A stretch of 64,000 nucleotides of DNA. It comes from Talpa occidentalis (taxonomy: Eukaryota > Chordata > Mammalia > Eulipotyphla > Talpidae). The position numbers were made by a program, and so were the translations under genes. The notes below the pieces were generated by a model, which saw nothing but the letters and a program-made list of their open reading frames with translations, ran no database searches and was not told the DNA's origin. The stretch lies in assembly GCF_014898055.3 (NCBI RefSeq), contig NW_023605305.1, positions 110,146,734 through 110,210,733 on the forward strand. Reading direction: 5' to 3'. Position 1 is the stretch's first letter. Each line of letters opens with the position of its first letter. Positions 47,001 to 59,000 of this stretch are shown piece by piece.

Positions 47001-50000
47001 CACACTGGCTTGGCGGACTCCGCCATGGATTTTTAATGCTGTTAAAAATGTGACCATGAACTGTTTAGCTCCCAACTCTCAACAGGTTCTCATAATGAAG
47101 AAATCACCCACAAAATGAAACAGTGTGTGGAAAAAGCCTGCTTAGTCACACCAGTAGGTTCCACTCCACCTATACCCTCGATCACCCCGACAGGGACCAA
47201 CCCGAGAGAGGGAGCAGCCCCGGTGACTCACTCACTCTTTGGCAGATACTCGGCATCACTTTCGTTCCCACTGGTTTCACCTGAAAAGAGAGATTCCATT
47301 TGCATTGTCCAACAGCAGGAGGCACATGGGGGGAGAAAACAATGTCAAATGTGCCTGGATCTGGGGCTTGCAGGAAGGCGTGAGGAGGCTGAGCCTTTCT
47401 CCAAGCCACTTAGCTCTGTCAGGTTAGGACAGTGACAGCAGAGAATAAAAGGTCTGGTGAGGAAGCTGCTCCATGGCATGGTCTTCCCACACCCTCCCAC
47501 CTCTGCGGCTAATTCTAGAAATAAATACGACAGCAGTTCAGACTAGTTTTAAAACAAAAGTCTAGCTCAGAGTGGATTGTATTTCTACATTCATATTCTT
47601 CTCTTTGTATGTGAGGCATCAAAGGTACAGCACCAGCCTGGCTAAGCAAAAATCTGAACACAGAACAAATTATAAACTTAGGAAAATGTATGGCCGAGAG
47701 AGAGGACCAAAAATTCATGAAGTTACATCCAAGCCTTTAAGCTTCCTCTAGGCCAAATGGGACTTTCTTTTACTCTAAATCCTTATAATGCCCAGACTGC
47801 TTTGACTTGCTCTTATTTTCCCCAGATTTTAGTATCCTGAGGATAAGAGGCTACGCTGTTGCAACGGAGCATTTTAAACTATAATGTTAGGCACAGAGAA
47901 ATTGATCAAAAAGAAAAATCTTGAATAAATGCATGAAAATTCTCTAGATTAAGTCTGAAAAGTTAAAAAAGCAAAAATAAAAGATGCTAGAAAAAGCAAA
48001 ATCTTTAAATGTAACAGGAAAAACAAGCTCTAGGAGTGATAAATGAAGAAAGAATATATCTGATTACATAAAAATACAAGATTTCTGTCTAATAAAAAAC
48101 CATTAGTAAATTTGAAAGGTAAATAATAAACTGGGAAAAATATCTGTAATACACATTGCAGACACAAGGTTGAGTTTCTTTTTTTTTTTTTAATAAATTT
48201 ATTTATGCATACAAGAGCTGGGTGTAGGCCAGAGGTATGGGAGTAAAGGATGAGAGGATTCACCAGAGACAGAGTGGGGAACAGAACAGGCAGACTGACT
48301 GAAATACACTGCTGAGGGGAGTAGCAGGCGAGACAGGAGAGGTCTGTTGCGCCATGTGGGTCAGCTCCCTGGCCAGGGATAGAACTCGTGCTGCAGTGGC
48401 TCAGTGTTAAGACTTGACCCCTTGTACCATCAGGGAGGTCCAAGGTTAAGTATCCTAATATTCAAATAGCCAGTATAAGGAAAACCACAAAACAGAAACA
48501 GGAATAAAGGACAGGCAGAGGCAATCCATAGAAAAAATATATAAATGCTAATAAATTTGAAAATTGCTCGAATTCATAATTAAAGAAGAGTGAAATAAAA
48601 ATAATAAATTGACACAATTTTCAATCATGATACTGGCAAAAAAATAAAAAGCCTTAGTAAAATACTACATTATTAAAGATTATGGGAAAAAAGTAATGTT
48701 CACATGTTGTTCATGGAAACGTAAGCTGTCACAACATGTGGGACAATTTGGCAACAGGTGTAAAATTTCAAATGCCTATTTTTTATTAAGTGTAATGCTA
48801 GAACTTATTCTATAGCTGCATACTTAAACAAAAATATAAGCAAAGCAGAGGGATTTATATTACAGCAGTCTTTGAAGGTAATATATACATAGCCCTTCAA
48901 ATATACACACATGTGTATAGAACTCAAATATCCACACGTCAAGTAAGATGTTAAAACAGCCAATAACTACCAGCTAAATACAATTCTTTCAGATATATAC
49001 AATGACACACGGGAGAGCTATGTGTTTGTCTCCGTGTTAATACTGAAAAAGCTCCAAAATACACTAATTATGCTTTTTTTTTTTAATACCAAGTCTGAAT
49101 GGTATAAAAGGCTATTTGGGCAGGAGAAAAATATTCACATGTGCATCAAATTTTTCTAGGAGTACTAGGAGGAGGTTTGGAAAACTGGCTTTCCATCTTA
49201 CTTTCTATTTTATAATTTCTTGCTATGTTCATTTAATTTTATATTAAGGAATAAGAACTTTTTTAAAGACTGCCTCTTCATAAGAGAGGTGGGAAAGGTA
49301 TATGAGGTGCTACCAAAAAAAAAAAGTAGCTTTTATAACACTGTGTACTATACATGATTTTATAACTTCAAATCAACTACCCTGACAAGAAGTATAATGG
49401 GCTTGTAAAGTGCTGTTCAGCATGTGAAGGAACAAACTCTGGGGTCCTAAGTCCTATCTGTGTTGTTAGCTCTCAGGAACTTAAAAAGAGTTTGGAAAGA
49501 AAGAAAAGAAAGGGAAGGAGAGGAAAGATAAAGTAACTAGAAAAGATCTTAGAAAAAAAAACATAAGTAGCTTTAATATATTCACATCTGCAACTTTTGA
49601 TGCTCTGTATTCCAAGACAATGAATCTGAAGGTTAAGAGGTTTATAGCCCAACAGGGAAGTCTATTAAGAATCTGCAGGGATCAAAAAGTATTAGGGCCT
49701 CCCTGGTGGCACAAGGGGTTAAGACACAACCTATGAAGCTGTCCACAGCCACTGAGGCTCAGAGTTTGGGGTCCCCGGCCAGGGAAGATACCCACATGGT
49801 GCAGCAGACCTCTCCTGACTCATCCGCTGCTCCCCTCAGCAGTGTATTTTGGTCAATTTGCTCTGTTTTGTTCCCTACTCTGTCTCTGGTGAATCCTCTC
49901 ACCCCCCACACCTCTGGCCTGTACCCCAGCTCTTGTATGCATAAATAAAAATAATTTTTTTTTAAAAAGTGTTAGGTTGCCCCTTTTTTATATGTGACTT

Positions 50001-53000
50001 CAACACGCAAAATTATAAGGACACAATTGAAGATGAGCAGCAAGTTATTTTGTAATACTTGATAGTCGAGAGTTAAGAAATGTTTAGGTTGGAATATATT
50101 CAGTAAACCGAGCATGTACTGACAGAGTAGGTAAATATAATTATCTGGTTCTACCAGGCATTGTTGTTACACAGACAAAAGCTTAAAGAGGAAATCAAAA
50201 ATCTGAGAACTGTGACTATGAAGCCAGGAGATTCTCAGGCATCAGAGAAATTCCTCTGGTCCACTGGCAGGAGTTGGTAAGAGGCTGGGAAAATTTCCTA
50301 TGAGTCATGCAAAAGATAGACAAACTCATAAGAAGGGTCTCAACTAAGCCGTGTGTGTGCACGTGTGTGTGTCACACAAACCACAAATCACAATGCTGGA
50401 TTTTTTTCCTTTTCAATAATGAGGTGTGTTGGGGGGGGATTTGGCTCTTCAAACACTTGTCCTAGGGTCAAATTCACCAAAATAGTTCTAATCCATAAGG
50501 CACAGAGCATACAATAAAATAAAGATTACTAATAACCTACTTAGAGTGAAACACCCGAAGAGCAATTATCAACAGGCTACTGTTAATCCGGGAAATGACA
50601 ATGTTTGGTAAGAATTAGTCCTGGCCCCAGGGTTTTCATATTTTACGTAATTTTCAGCTTGTAATTTATTTCCTTAGCTATGAGACAGTGTGAATAATAT
50701 CTGCCATAGAGCGTTATTTAGAAAATTAATAACGTAGCCTGAAAGGATCCAGCAAAAGACCAGACACCGGCTTTCATTTTGTGTATCTAGTTCTGAATTA
50801 CAAAAGTAAAAAGTCTTTGACTGTATCCTTGTTGAGAATAAGAAGACACATGGGGAGGAGATAGTTAAACTGCTAAAAATCAGGTCTATGAGAAAAATTG
50901 AGAGGAACTAGTGATGATAGAAAAAAATAAGAGTTTGTGGTGCCATGCGTCTCGATTCAAATCTATGCTGCTTGCTTTTGGCTCTGTCTCTTCCTCTGAA
51001 ATTAGGATGGTCCCTGGCTCCCAGGATTGGCATATGATATTATGATATAATGAGACAAAGTATGTAAAGAAACTGTTACTTCATTCAATAAATGGTAGCT
51101 ACTAATAATAAGAATAACCAACAGTATTCCTTCTGCAGAAAACTGAACTGTATTTTTTTTTAATTTTATATATTTTTTACATCATTTTTCATTTTTGCAC
51201 AATGTATGCATTTTCATCTTGGTTATAGTCCAAACTATATTTTCTTAATTGCTGTTGAAAATATGAAAACTCACATTTAAAATAGTGACCAGTGGTTTTA
51301 ATTATCACAGTACCTTATGGATTAGAACTATTTTAGTGAAATTGACCCTAAATCAAGTTTTTGAAGAGTCAAATTATAAACAGAAGGGTCTAAAATTGTA
51401 GCATGGGGGATTTCATTTTTTGATAGTAATTGTTAGAATCTGTTAGAACAGTTTTTCTTCTGTTTAAAAAATATATTACTAGAAAAGAATGTTTATGTTA
51501 TATTAGAATATGGATATAAGGAAGACAAAGGGAAAATTATAGAAATAATGGTTATGAATAATCAGGAAAATCAAAACATGGTATAATAGTAAGACTAAGG
51601 GCCTCCCTGGGGACCTAGGGGTTGAATCTTAGCACTATTACCACTATGGCCTGGGTTGGATCCCCTGTGCAGCAGACCTATTCTGTCTCTCCTGCTGCTC
51701 CCCTCAGCAGTGTATTTCAGGGAATCTGCCTGTTCTGTACCCCAATCTGTCTCTGGTGAATCCTCTCACCACCACCCCACACTTTTAGCCTACACCCCAG
51801 TTCTTCAACAAACAAACAAACAAATAAATGAATCTTTAAAAAAGAAAGTAAGACAAATGTGACTACCTGGATGTACACAGACTGAAAGTCAGAATAATGT
51901 GATACATTCACTGCAGAAATGTAGAACAGACTTTCATGGAAAGTTAAGAAATTTTTATCTTTTTAAGTCTGCAAAAATATGAAACATTCTCTGATTTGAC
52001 TTGGCTGTTCTTTCTAAATTATAAAAATTGCTAAATTCCACATGTCTGTGCCAGACAACCAAGTCAAGAATCTTGCTTGAGTTTTTAAGAAAATTCTAGC
52101 AATTCCCTATGGAAGTTGAAAGTTTCTTAATAAAGACGGTATCTGTTTTATCTAAGTATCTGAAAGATAAAATTACTGAACATAATGGATGAGTACCATA
52201 CACTTTCAGATGATATATAACCTGTAATTTATTAAAAAAAAAAGTTTTATTTTTATTTATTTTTGCATAGAACTGGGGTGTAGGCCAGAGGTACAGAGGG
52301 TGAGAGGATTCACTGGAGACAGAGTGGGGAGCAGAGCAGGCAGACTGACTGAAATACACTGCTGAGGGAGCAGCGGGCGAGACAGAAATCTACACCATGT
52401 GGGTTAGCTCCCTGGCTGGGGACTGAACTCAGGCAGTAGGGGTGATAGTTCTGAGACTTAACCCCTAGGCCACCAGGAAGGCCCTACCTAATATTTTCAT
52501 TTCTCCACTTAAAGACTCTACACTGATAAGTTGACTTATTGAACAAAGTAGGACTACAAATAAAGATAATATGAACATTAATCTCACTGGTTTGTAAGGT
52601 TCTTTAAAATTTATTTATCTAGTAGTCACTACTTGTCACAGAACAAAATAAAAGGGATTTGAGGAAGAGAAAGAAATATCCCTTATTCCACAGTTTATAT
52701 TTAATTGGGATAGAAAGCTGCTAAGAAAACCAAAACCTGCCACAGGCATCAAACATCAAATTATACAACGAATCGCCCTTTGTATGCTGATGGTGATAAA
52801 CAGCTGCGACAGGCCTTACCTTTTGTGGGAGGTGCGTCTTTTCCAGTGTAAGGGTGTAATTTTACTCTCTTCTTCCCTCTCTTAGATTCAAATATGTCAT
52901 CAATTTTCAATACAAACTGAAAAAAAGACCAGAAAAGCTTAAGTTAAAACTAATACCAGTTAAGTTTCACAGCCTGGTGGACGGAACTTTATTAGTGATT

Positions 53001-56000
53001 CTCATTCAGAGAAAAGATCCATTGTATAAATAAAAACCTTTACAGTTTTCAACTTTCAATCTAAAATGACCTTGAATAAGATGATTATGTTGTTCTGATG
53101 CAGAGTTCACACAACATGGGTAAAAGAAGTGGGGAAGGGTATCTTCTTTCCAGAAGAACCCAGCACGGGCCCTGGGTTGCTCTGCTTGTCACTCATGTCC
53201 CAACAAGCAGCCTGCTGTGCTGTATGCAGTGACCAGCCTTCACGTCTGGACTCAAGTTTTCGCTTGCTCAGAGCAGGAAGTGGAATGCTCATTCAACTCA
53301 GAGGGTAGGGCGAGGCTCAGTTATTTCTGCTCCCAGGAAATCTTTGCAAGGAGAGGATAATTAGGCTTAGAAAGTTTTTTCAAAGGGAGTACTACTCTAT
53401 ATTGGTGTTTTTGCTTTGTTTTGTTTTTAAGAAACATGTCATAAAATAGGAAACTCTAATGTGTTCAAGCACAACGCCAAGCTCTAGTTAAGAAGCACTG
53501 TTCATCAGAGTTCTTTCTGTGAGGGGAGCTGTGTGTAAAAGAGACTGACACGCATAGGCTGGGGTTAAAAAAAGAGGGAAGGGCCTCTCTGGTGGCGCCA
53601 AGGGGTTAAGGCCCAACTTATGAAGCTATCCACAGCCACTGCAGCACAAGTTCGATCACCGGCCTTGCCAGGGAGCAACCCACATGGCGTAGAAGACCAT
53701 TCCTGACTCGCCCGCTGCTCCCCTCAGCAGTGTACTTTGGTCAATCTGCCTGTTCTGCTCCCCACTCTGTCTCTGGTGAATCTCTCAACCCTCACATCTC
53801 TGGCCTGTACCCAAGTTCTTGTATGCATAAATAAATAAATCTTTTTAAAAAAACATTGCTAAGAACATTATGTATGATGATTAACAAAGTTGCTTGGAGA
53901 AAACGTTCTTGTTTTCTCTTTTGTCCTTGTTTCTCCAGCACTTGGCAATCCATAGGTAGTGAGTCAATCCAAGAGCAAGAAAAATAACATGTGAGAAACA
54001 TGTGCTTCCAATATGTAAATTAGTCCCACATTTTTGGATTGGTTTATTCTTTTAAAGATTCTTGTGGTTGCTTTCCAGGTGAAAAAATTATCAATGTCCT
54101 TAAGTGCCACCATTATTAAAAAACAAACAAGAGAATCCACAATGAAATGGTAATGCTGGAGGACAGAGTGAGATGTATGTAAACATGTATTCTGAGTAAA
54201 TAATGACCAAAAACAGCATACTTATTAATGTGCACTTCAAAAGTATAATCATATCATAAAGGGAAGGGAACTATCTGTTCTAGGAATATGAGTTAAATTA
54301 ATAAAAATTTAAATTCTCGTTCCAAACTAGGAAGAGAAGCTATTTTTACCTTCTAGAATTATTTTCCTAAGAAATGATAGAAACCATATTGCTGCACACA
54401 CTTGAAACAATATATAAAACACTAGGAAATCTACTTCAGCAAACAATCCGACACAGGCTTCCAGGGCAGCGAGAGAAAGGAAGGGCGGGGAAGAGGCGTA
54501 TGGACTAGATCAGTGAGTTTCAAACTCTGAAGGCAGCTTCCCTCCAGGGCTAGCTCCAGTCATCACTAGGGAAGCAAATAAAAACTGCTTTCTCATGGAA
54601 TGTTGTTTCTGATGACACTCCAAAGCCAGGACCAGAGTTATAAAGGGGACATCCTGAAAGACGTCATCCGGCAGGCCACAGGGAGACATGCTAACAGCCT
54701 GCACCGTCCTGGCAATCGAGTTCATTGTCACATTTTCCGCTCCACACTTCTTAAAAAAAATTCCTTTGAGAAAAATATTAGAAAAAGAAAAGTTGGATTC
54801 GTTATCACCTATCATCAGAGAGAGAACAAGCTTTGGGTACTCGGGATCCACAGAACATAAAATACTGAGACATGAAGTCAAAAGCACCATCAATCTCCTC
54901 AGGTCTCATTAAACTCCTAATTCCTAGATATTTGTTAATGTCAGTCCCAAAACCGCAACTCAAATGTAATTCCTTATGTGCGTGTGTTCCGAGTTTGTTT
55001 CATTTTTGCGCATAGAACCGGGGTCTAGGCCAGAGGTGCAGGAGGTGAAAGGATTCACCAGAGACAGAGTGGGGAGCAGAACAGGCAGACTGACCGAAAT
55101 ACACTGCTGAGGGGAGCAGCGGGTGAGACAGGAGAGGTCTGCTGCGCCATGTGGGTTGCTCCCTGGCTGGGGATCAAACTTGTGCTGCAGTGGTAGCGCT
55201 GAGACTTAAGCTCTAGGCCACCAGCGAGGTACTGTCTGTGTTCTTCACAGCAAGGGACCTGTAGTTTCTGGGGAAGGTGGCAGCCTGCTTTGGGTGACCC
55301 CAAGATCTCTGAGCACAGAGAAGTAGTGCAGGATGCCCAGAAATTCTATAATCCTCTGATTTTTAAGTATTCCTCACCAAACACAGGAGTGACTAAAGCA
55401 AGAAACAGCTGTCATTTTGGTGCCAAAATCGTGTGCCAAATGAATATATGTGACTAATTCAAATGGCATTAAGGAAAAGAATATTATTTAAATGATCTAA
55501 TTTCTTATTTTTACATAGCAACGTTGAAAACATTCTGAATTACAGCACAAAGTCACAAAACGTTTAGAAATATTTTCATGCAATTTCTCAAATGTCTCTC
55601 CTAGAAGAAAATATTTCTGTCTACAAATAATTCCAGTTTCTTCATTTTGGTTCCAACATCTAGTTGAGATAATTTACAACTGACTGACTTTTCTCTCTTG
55701 ATAGAGAAGTAACTTATTGAGTATAATTGCTGATACTACTCGTAAGTAACAGTCATGCATTTTTTTTCTTTCCCTATTAGAAAATTTTGCCCTAAATGAA
55801 TGGCATATACTTTGTCATTACTGAAAATTTATAAACTCGGACAAAACCCTGAATTCATTGTGACAATTACACAGAAGCTTCCCTGATAAACAAAGTTAGA
55901 ATATTCTTATTAGTTATGATTTGATAGGTAATTTATGGGGTCTGGGAATGCTCATAACTTTTTCCACATAAACTAATGGTAATATATTCCCAGACCCAAA

Positions 56001-59000
56001 AGATAACCTACCAAATCATACCAAACAGGAATATTCTATTTTGGGATAGTGGAGGAAACCTGCAAATGCAGCCAGCTCAGCACAACATCATTTATATGAA
56101 ATTCTTATGCTTCCTTGAAACAGGATGCGGATTTTAAGGTAACAGAAGCAAAGTCCTCCATCTAAAATCAATTTTCCAAATCCACAAAGAAACCTTAGCA
56201 AAAGCCATCCACGCAGTTTTCTTGCATGAGCAAACATTTAAAACACAAGGTTCCTTTCCAAATTTTCTAATTCCAATGAGTCGGCTCTAACCTGTTATTC
56301 ATTTCAGTCTGAAGTTTATTTTCTTTTATAGAAATGATGAAGTAAGAGTCAAAGAATAAAAACACTGGAGTCCTTACCCTTGGAAGATTTTTCCTTTTCC
56401 TGTTTGCAACTTCTCCAGCTCGGAAAAGCTTCCATTCAGTTAAAGTGACAGGCAGAGTGGTGTCCTTTGTGAACTTTGACCGTAAAAATGCCTGAGTGTT
56501 CTTCAGTTCCATAGTCTTCCGGTGAAGGAACTGGGGCTTGGGCGGGAACTGAAACCAGAGAGGACACAGTGGTCAGGGGCAGGTACCCTAGTTTATACCC
56601 AAGTTCTAAAACAAAGTCGAAGTTACCCAGGAGAAACAATGACCCTTCCTTTATGATGATCTCAAGTGCGGTTACCATAATTCCTTTTCCACCCTTTGTA
56701 AAGTATCTCAGGCTTCTAACCTAAAATTCTTTTACTATTTTGAAATTATATTTCTAGAAAACAAAGGCTCATAGTCTTCATTAACTAAAGGCAGCCTGGG
56801 CTTCTGGGGATGGTAAGTGTTTTCAGGGACCAGCCAGGTGTAGGCCACAGGGAGATGGGAGGGTACAGTGAGCTGTGCAAACAATAGGAACTGACAGGTC
56901 ACGGCCTGTTGAGTGTTCACATCGAAACTGTATTTGATGTGCTAAAAACTAACAATAAAAACTCCCCCATCCAAAGCATAAAATGTTATGTGCTGCCCCC
57001 AAAACAAAACAACAATCCACCACCACGACCACCGACACAACCCACTGTTCTGTGCCTCGTACTTTTGGCTCTAGGTAAACCACTTTAACCTTTTCATAGA
57101 GCTCATAAGCAAGACTGTAGCATTCTAGTAATTCTCTGGCTGTACCTTGGGTGCTCTGAAAGGACTTTTAGGGGGCGGTAGCCTCCAGGCTGATGGAGAT
57201 CTCCACATGGGTAAAGGTTGTATTGAAATATCTTCATATGGATTTTCCTTGGCGGGATCTTGAGAAATAATGAAAAAAAATTAAAAGGAACATAATTACA
57301 TGGAAACGAAGCTACTACAGCTAGGAAAAGAAAGAAAAAAAGGGCCAAGTATGTTCATCATTCTAGTCTATACTGCATGTGGGACTCACAATTAATGGCA
57401 CTTTGCAGTTATAAACCACTCAGTACAACCAAGCCGAAAGAATTCTCAAAATACTATAAATGTCTAAGGCCTCCCTGGTGGCCTAGGGGTTAAGTCTCAG
57501 TGCTATTACGGCCACAGACTGAGTTCAATACCCAGCCAGGGAGCTGACCCATATATGGTCGGCAGACCTCTCCTGTCTCGTCCGCTGCTCCCCTCAGCAG
57601 TGTATTTCAGTTAATCTGCCTGTTCTGCTCCCCACTCTGTCTCTGGTGAATCCTCTCGCACACACCCCACCCTCTTGCACCTCTGGCCAACATCCCATTT
57701 CTTCAATGCAAAATAAGTAACTAAGTATTTTTTTAAAATACTATCAACACCTACTTCTGAACTGAGCAGTCCACTAAACTGGTGTAAAATCTACGAAACA
57801 AAAGAAGAACTTATACAACAAAGATTTCCATATTAAAAAGAAAAATTCTTGAGCAGAATATACTTGATTATAAAAGAAAAATGCTATCCAATAGTTAAGG
57901 GCACCACCAAACACATACTCTTTAAACTTAATTACAGAGTTTCTGGACACCTACATAAGATATCCTCATAGATATTGTCCTCAGACTGTGTGTGATAAAG
58001 TGCTGAGCTAGAATTTCTTCCAAGTTCTTCATGAATCTTCTGTGAGTTCCGACTTCGAAAGTGCTGAATATCCTCAAATTCAAAGGATTTCCTTAAGAAA
58101 GGAGATACATATTTTAAAGTTGTATCACTTAAAACACTAGTCTTTTTTTTAAAACTGGTATGATAGGAATTGGTAAGGACTTGTGTATAAAGTTATAAAT
58201 GTGCTTTATCAGATTCCTAATTAATAAACTAAGAAGGAAAAAAAAATGAACTAGGCAGGACCCCCAATATGTACCGTGAGAAAATGAGAAGGTTGAAGCC
58301 ATTTATCTTCATGTTCTTCACTGGACACCACTAGTCAACTCGATCTCTAGTGTAAGTGAGCTGAGGTCAGCATGCCCGAATGAAGAAGGATGAACTTGTT
58401 TCTCTGTACATTCATTGATTGTAAAATCAAAGCTTTTGGGGACTCCCTGGTGGCGCAAGGGGTTAAGCATCGCACTATGAAGCAATCCGCAGCCTCTGCA
58501 GCATGAGTTCGATCCTTGTCCAGCTAGGGAGCAGCCCACATGGCGCAGCAGACCTCTCCTGTCTTACCTGCTGCTCCCCTCAGCAGTGTGTTTCAGTCGG
58601 TCTGCCTGTTCTGTCCCCCACTCTGTCTCTGGTGGATCCTCTCACCCCCCTACCTCCACATCTCTGGCCTATACCCCTGCTCTTGTAGGCATAAATAAAT
58701 AAATCTTTAAAAAATAAAATAAAAGCTTTCTGAAGCGCTCGTGTCAGTAGACTGTTTCAGGTATCACCTCCATGCCACACTGTCTGTCTGGTTTTTCCCC
58801 TTGGGTTACTCAACATGTGTATAATCAAGTTAGAGCTGTACCCAGACCAGGAAATGGAAAGTGGTTTCAAAAGGAAAAAAAGGAATTCAGTAATTTTGCA
58901 TGGAAAGTACTCCCAAATCATTACCTATGAAATAAAAACATACCTTTTAGATCTCCCTCTGATTTTCCCGCCATATTTCTTTGGTTCCGGTTCCCGAGAA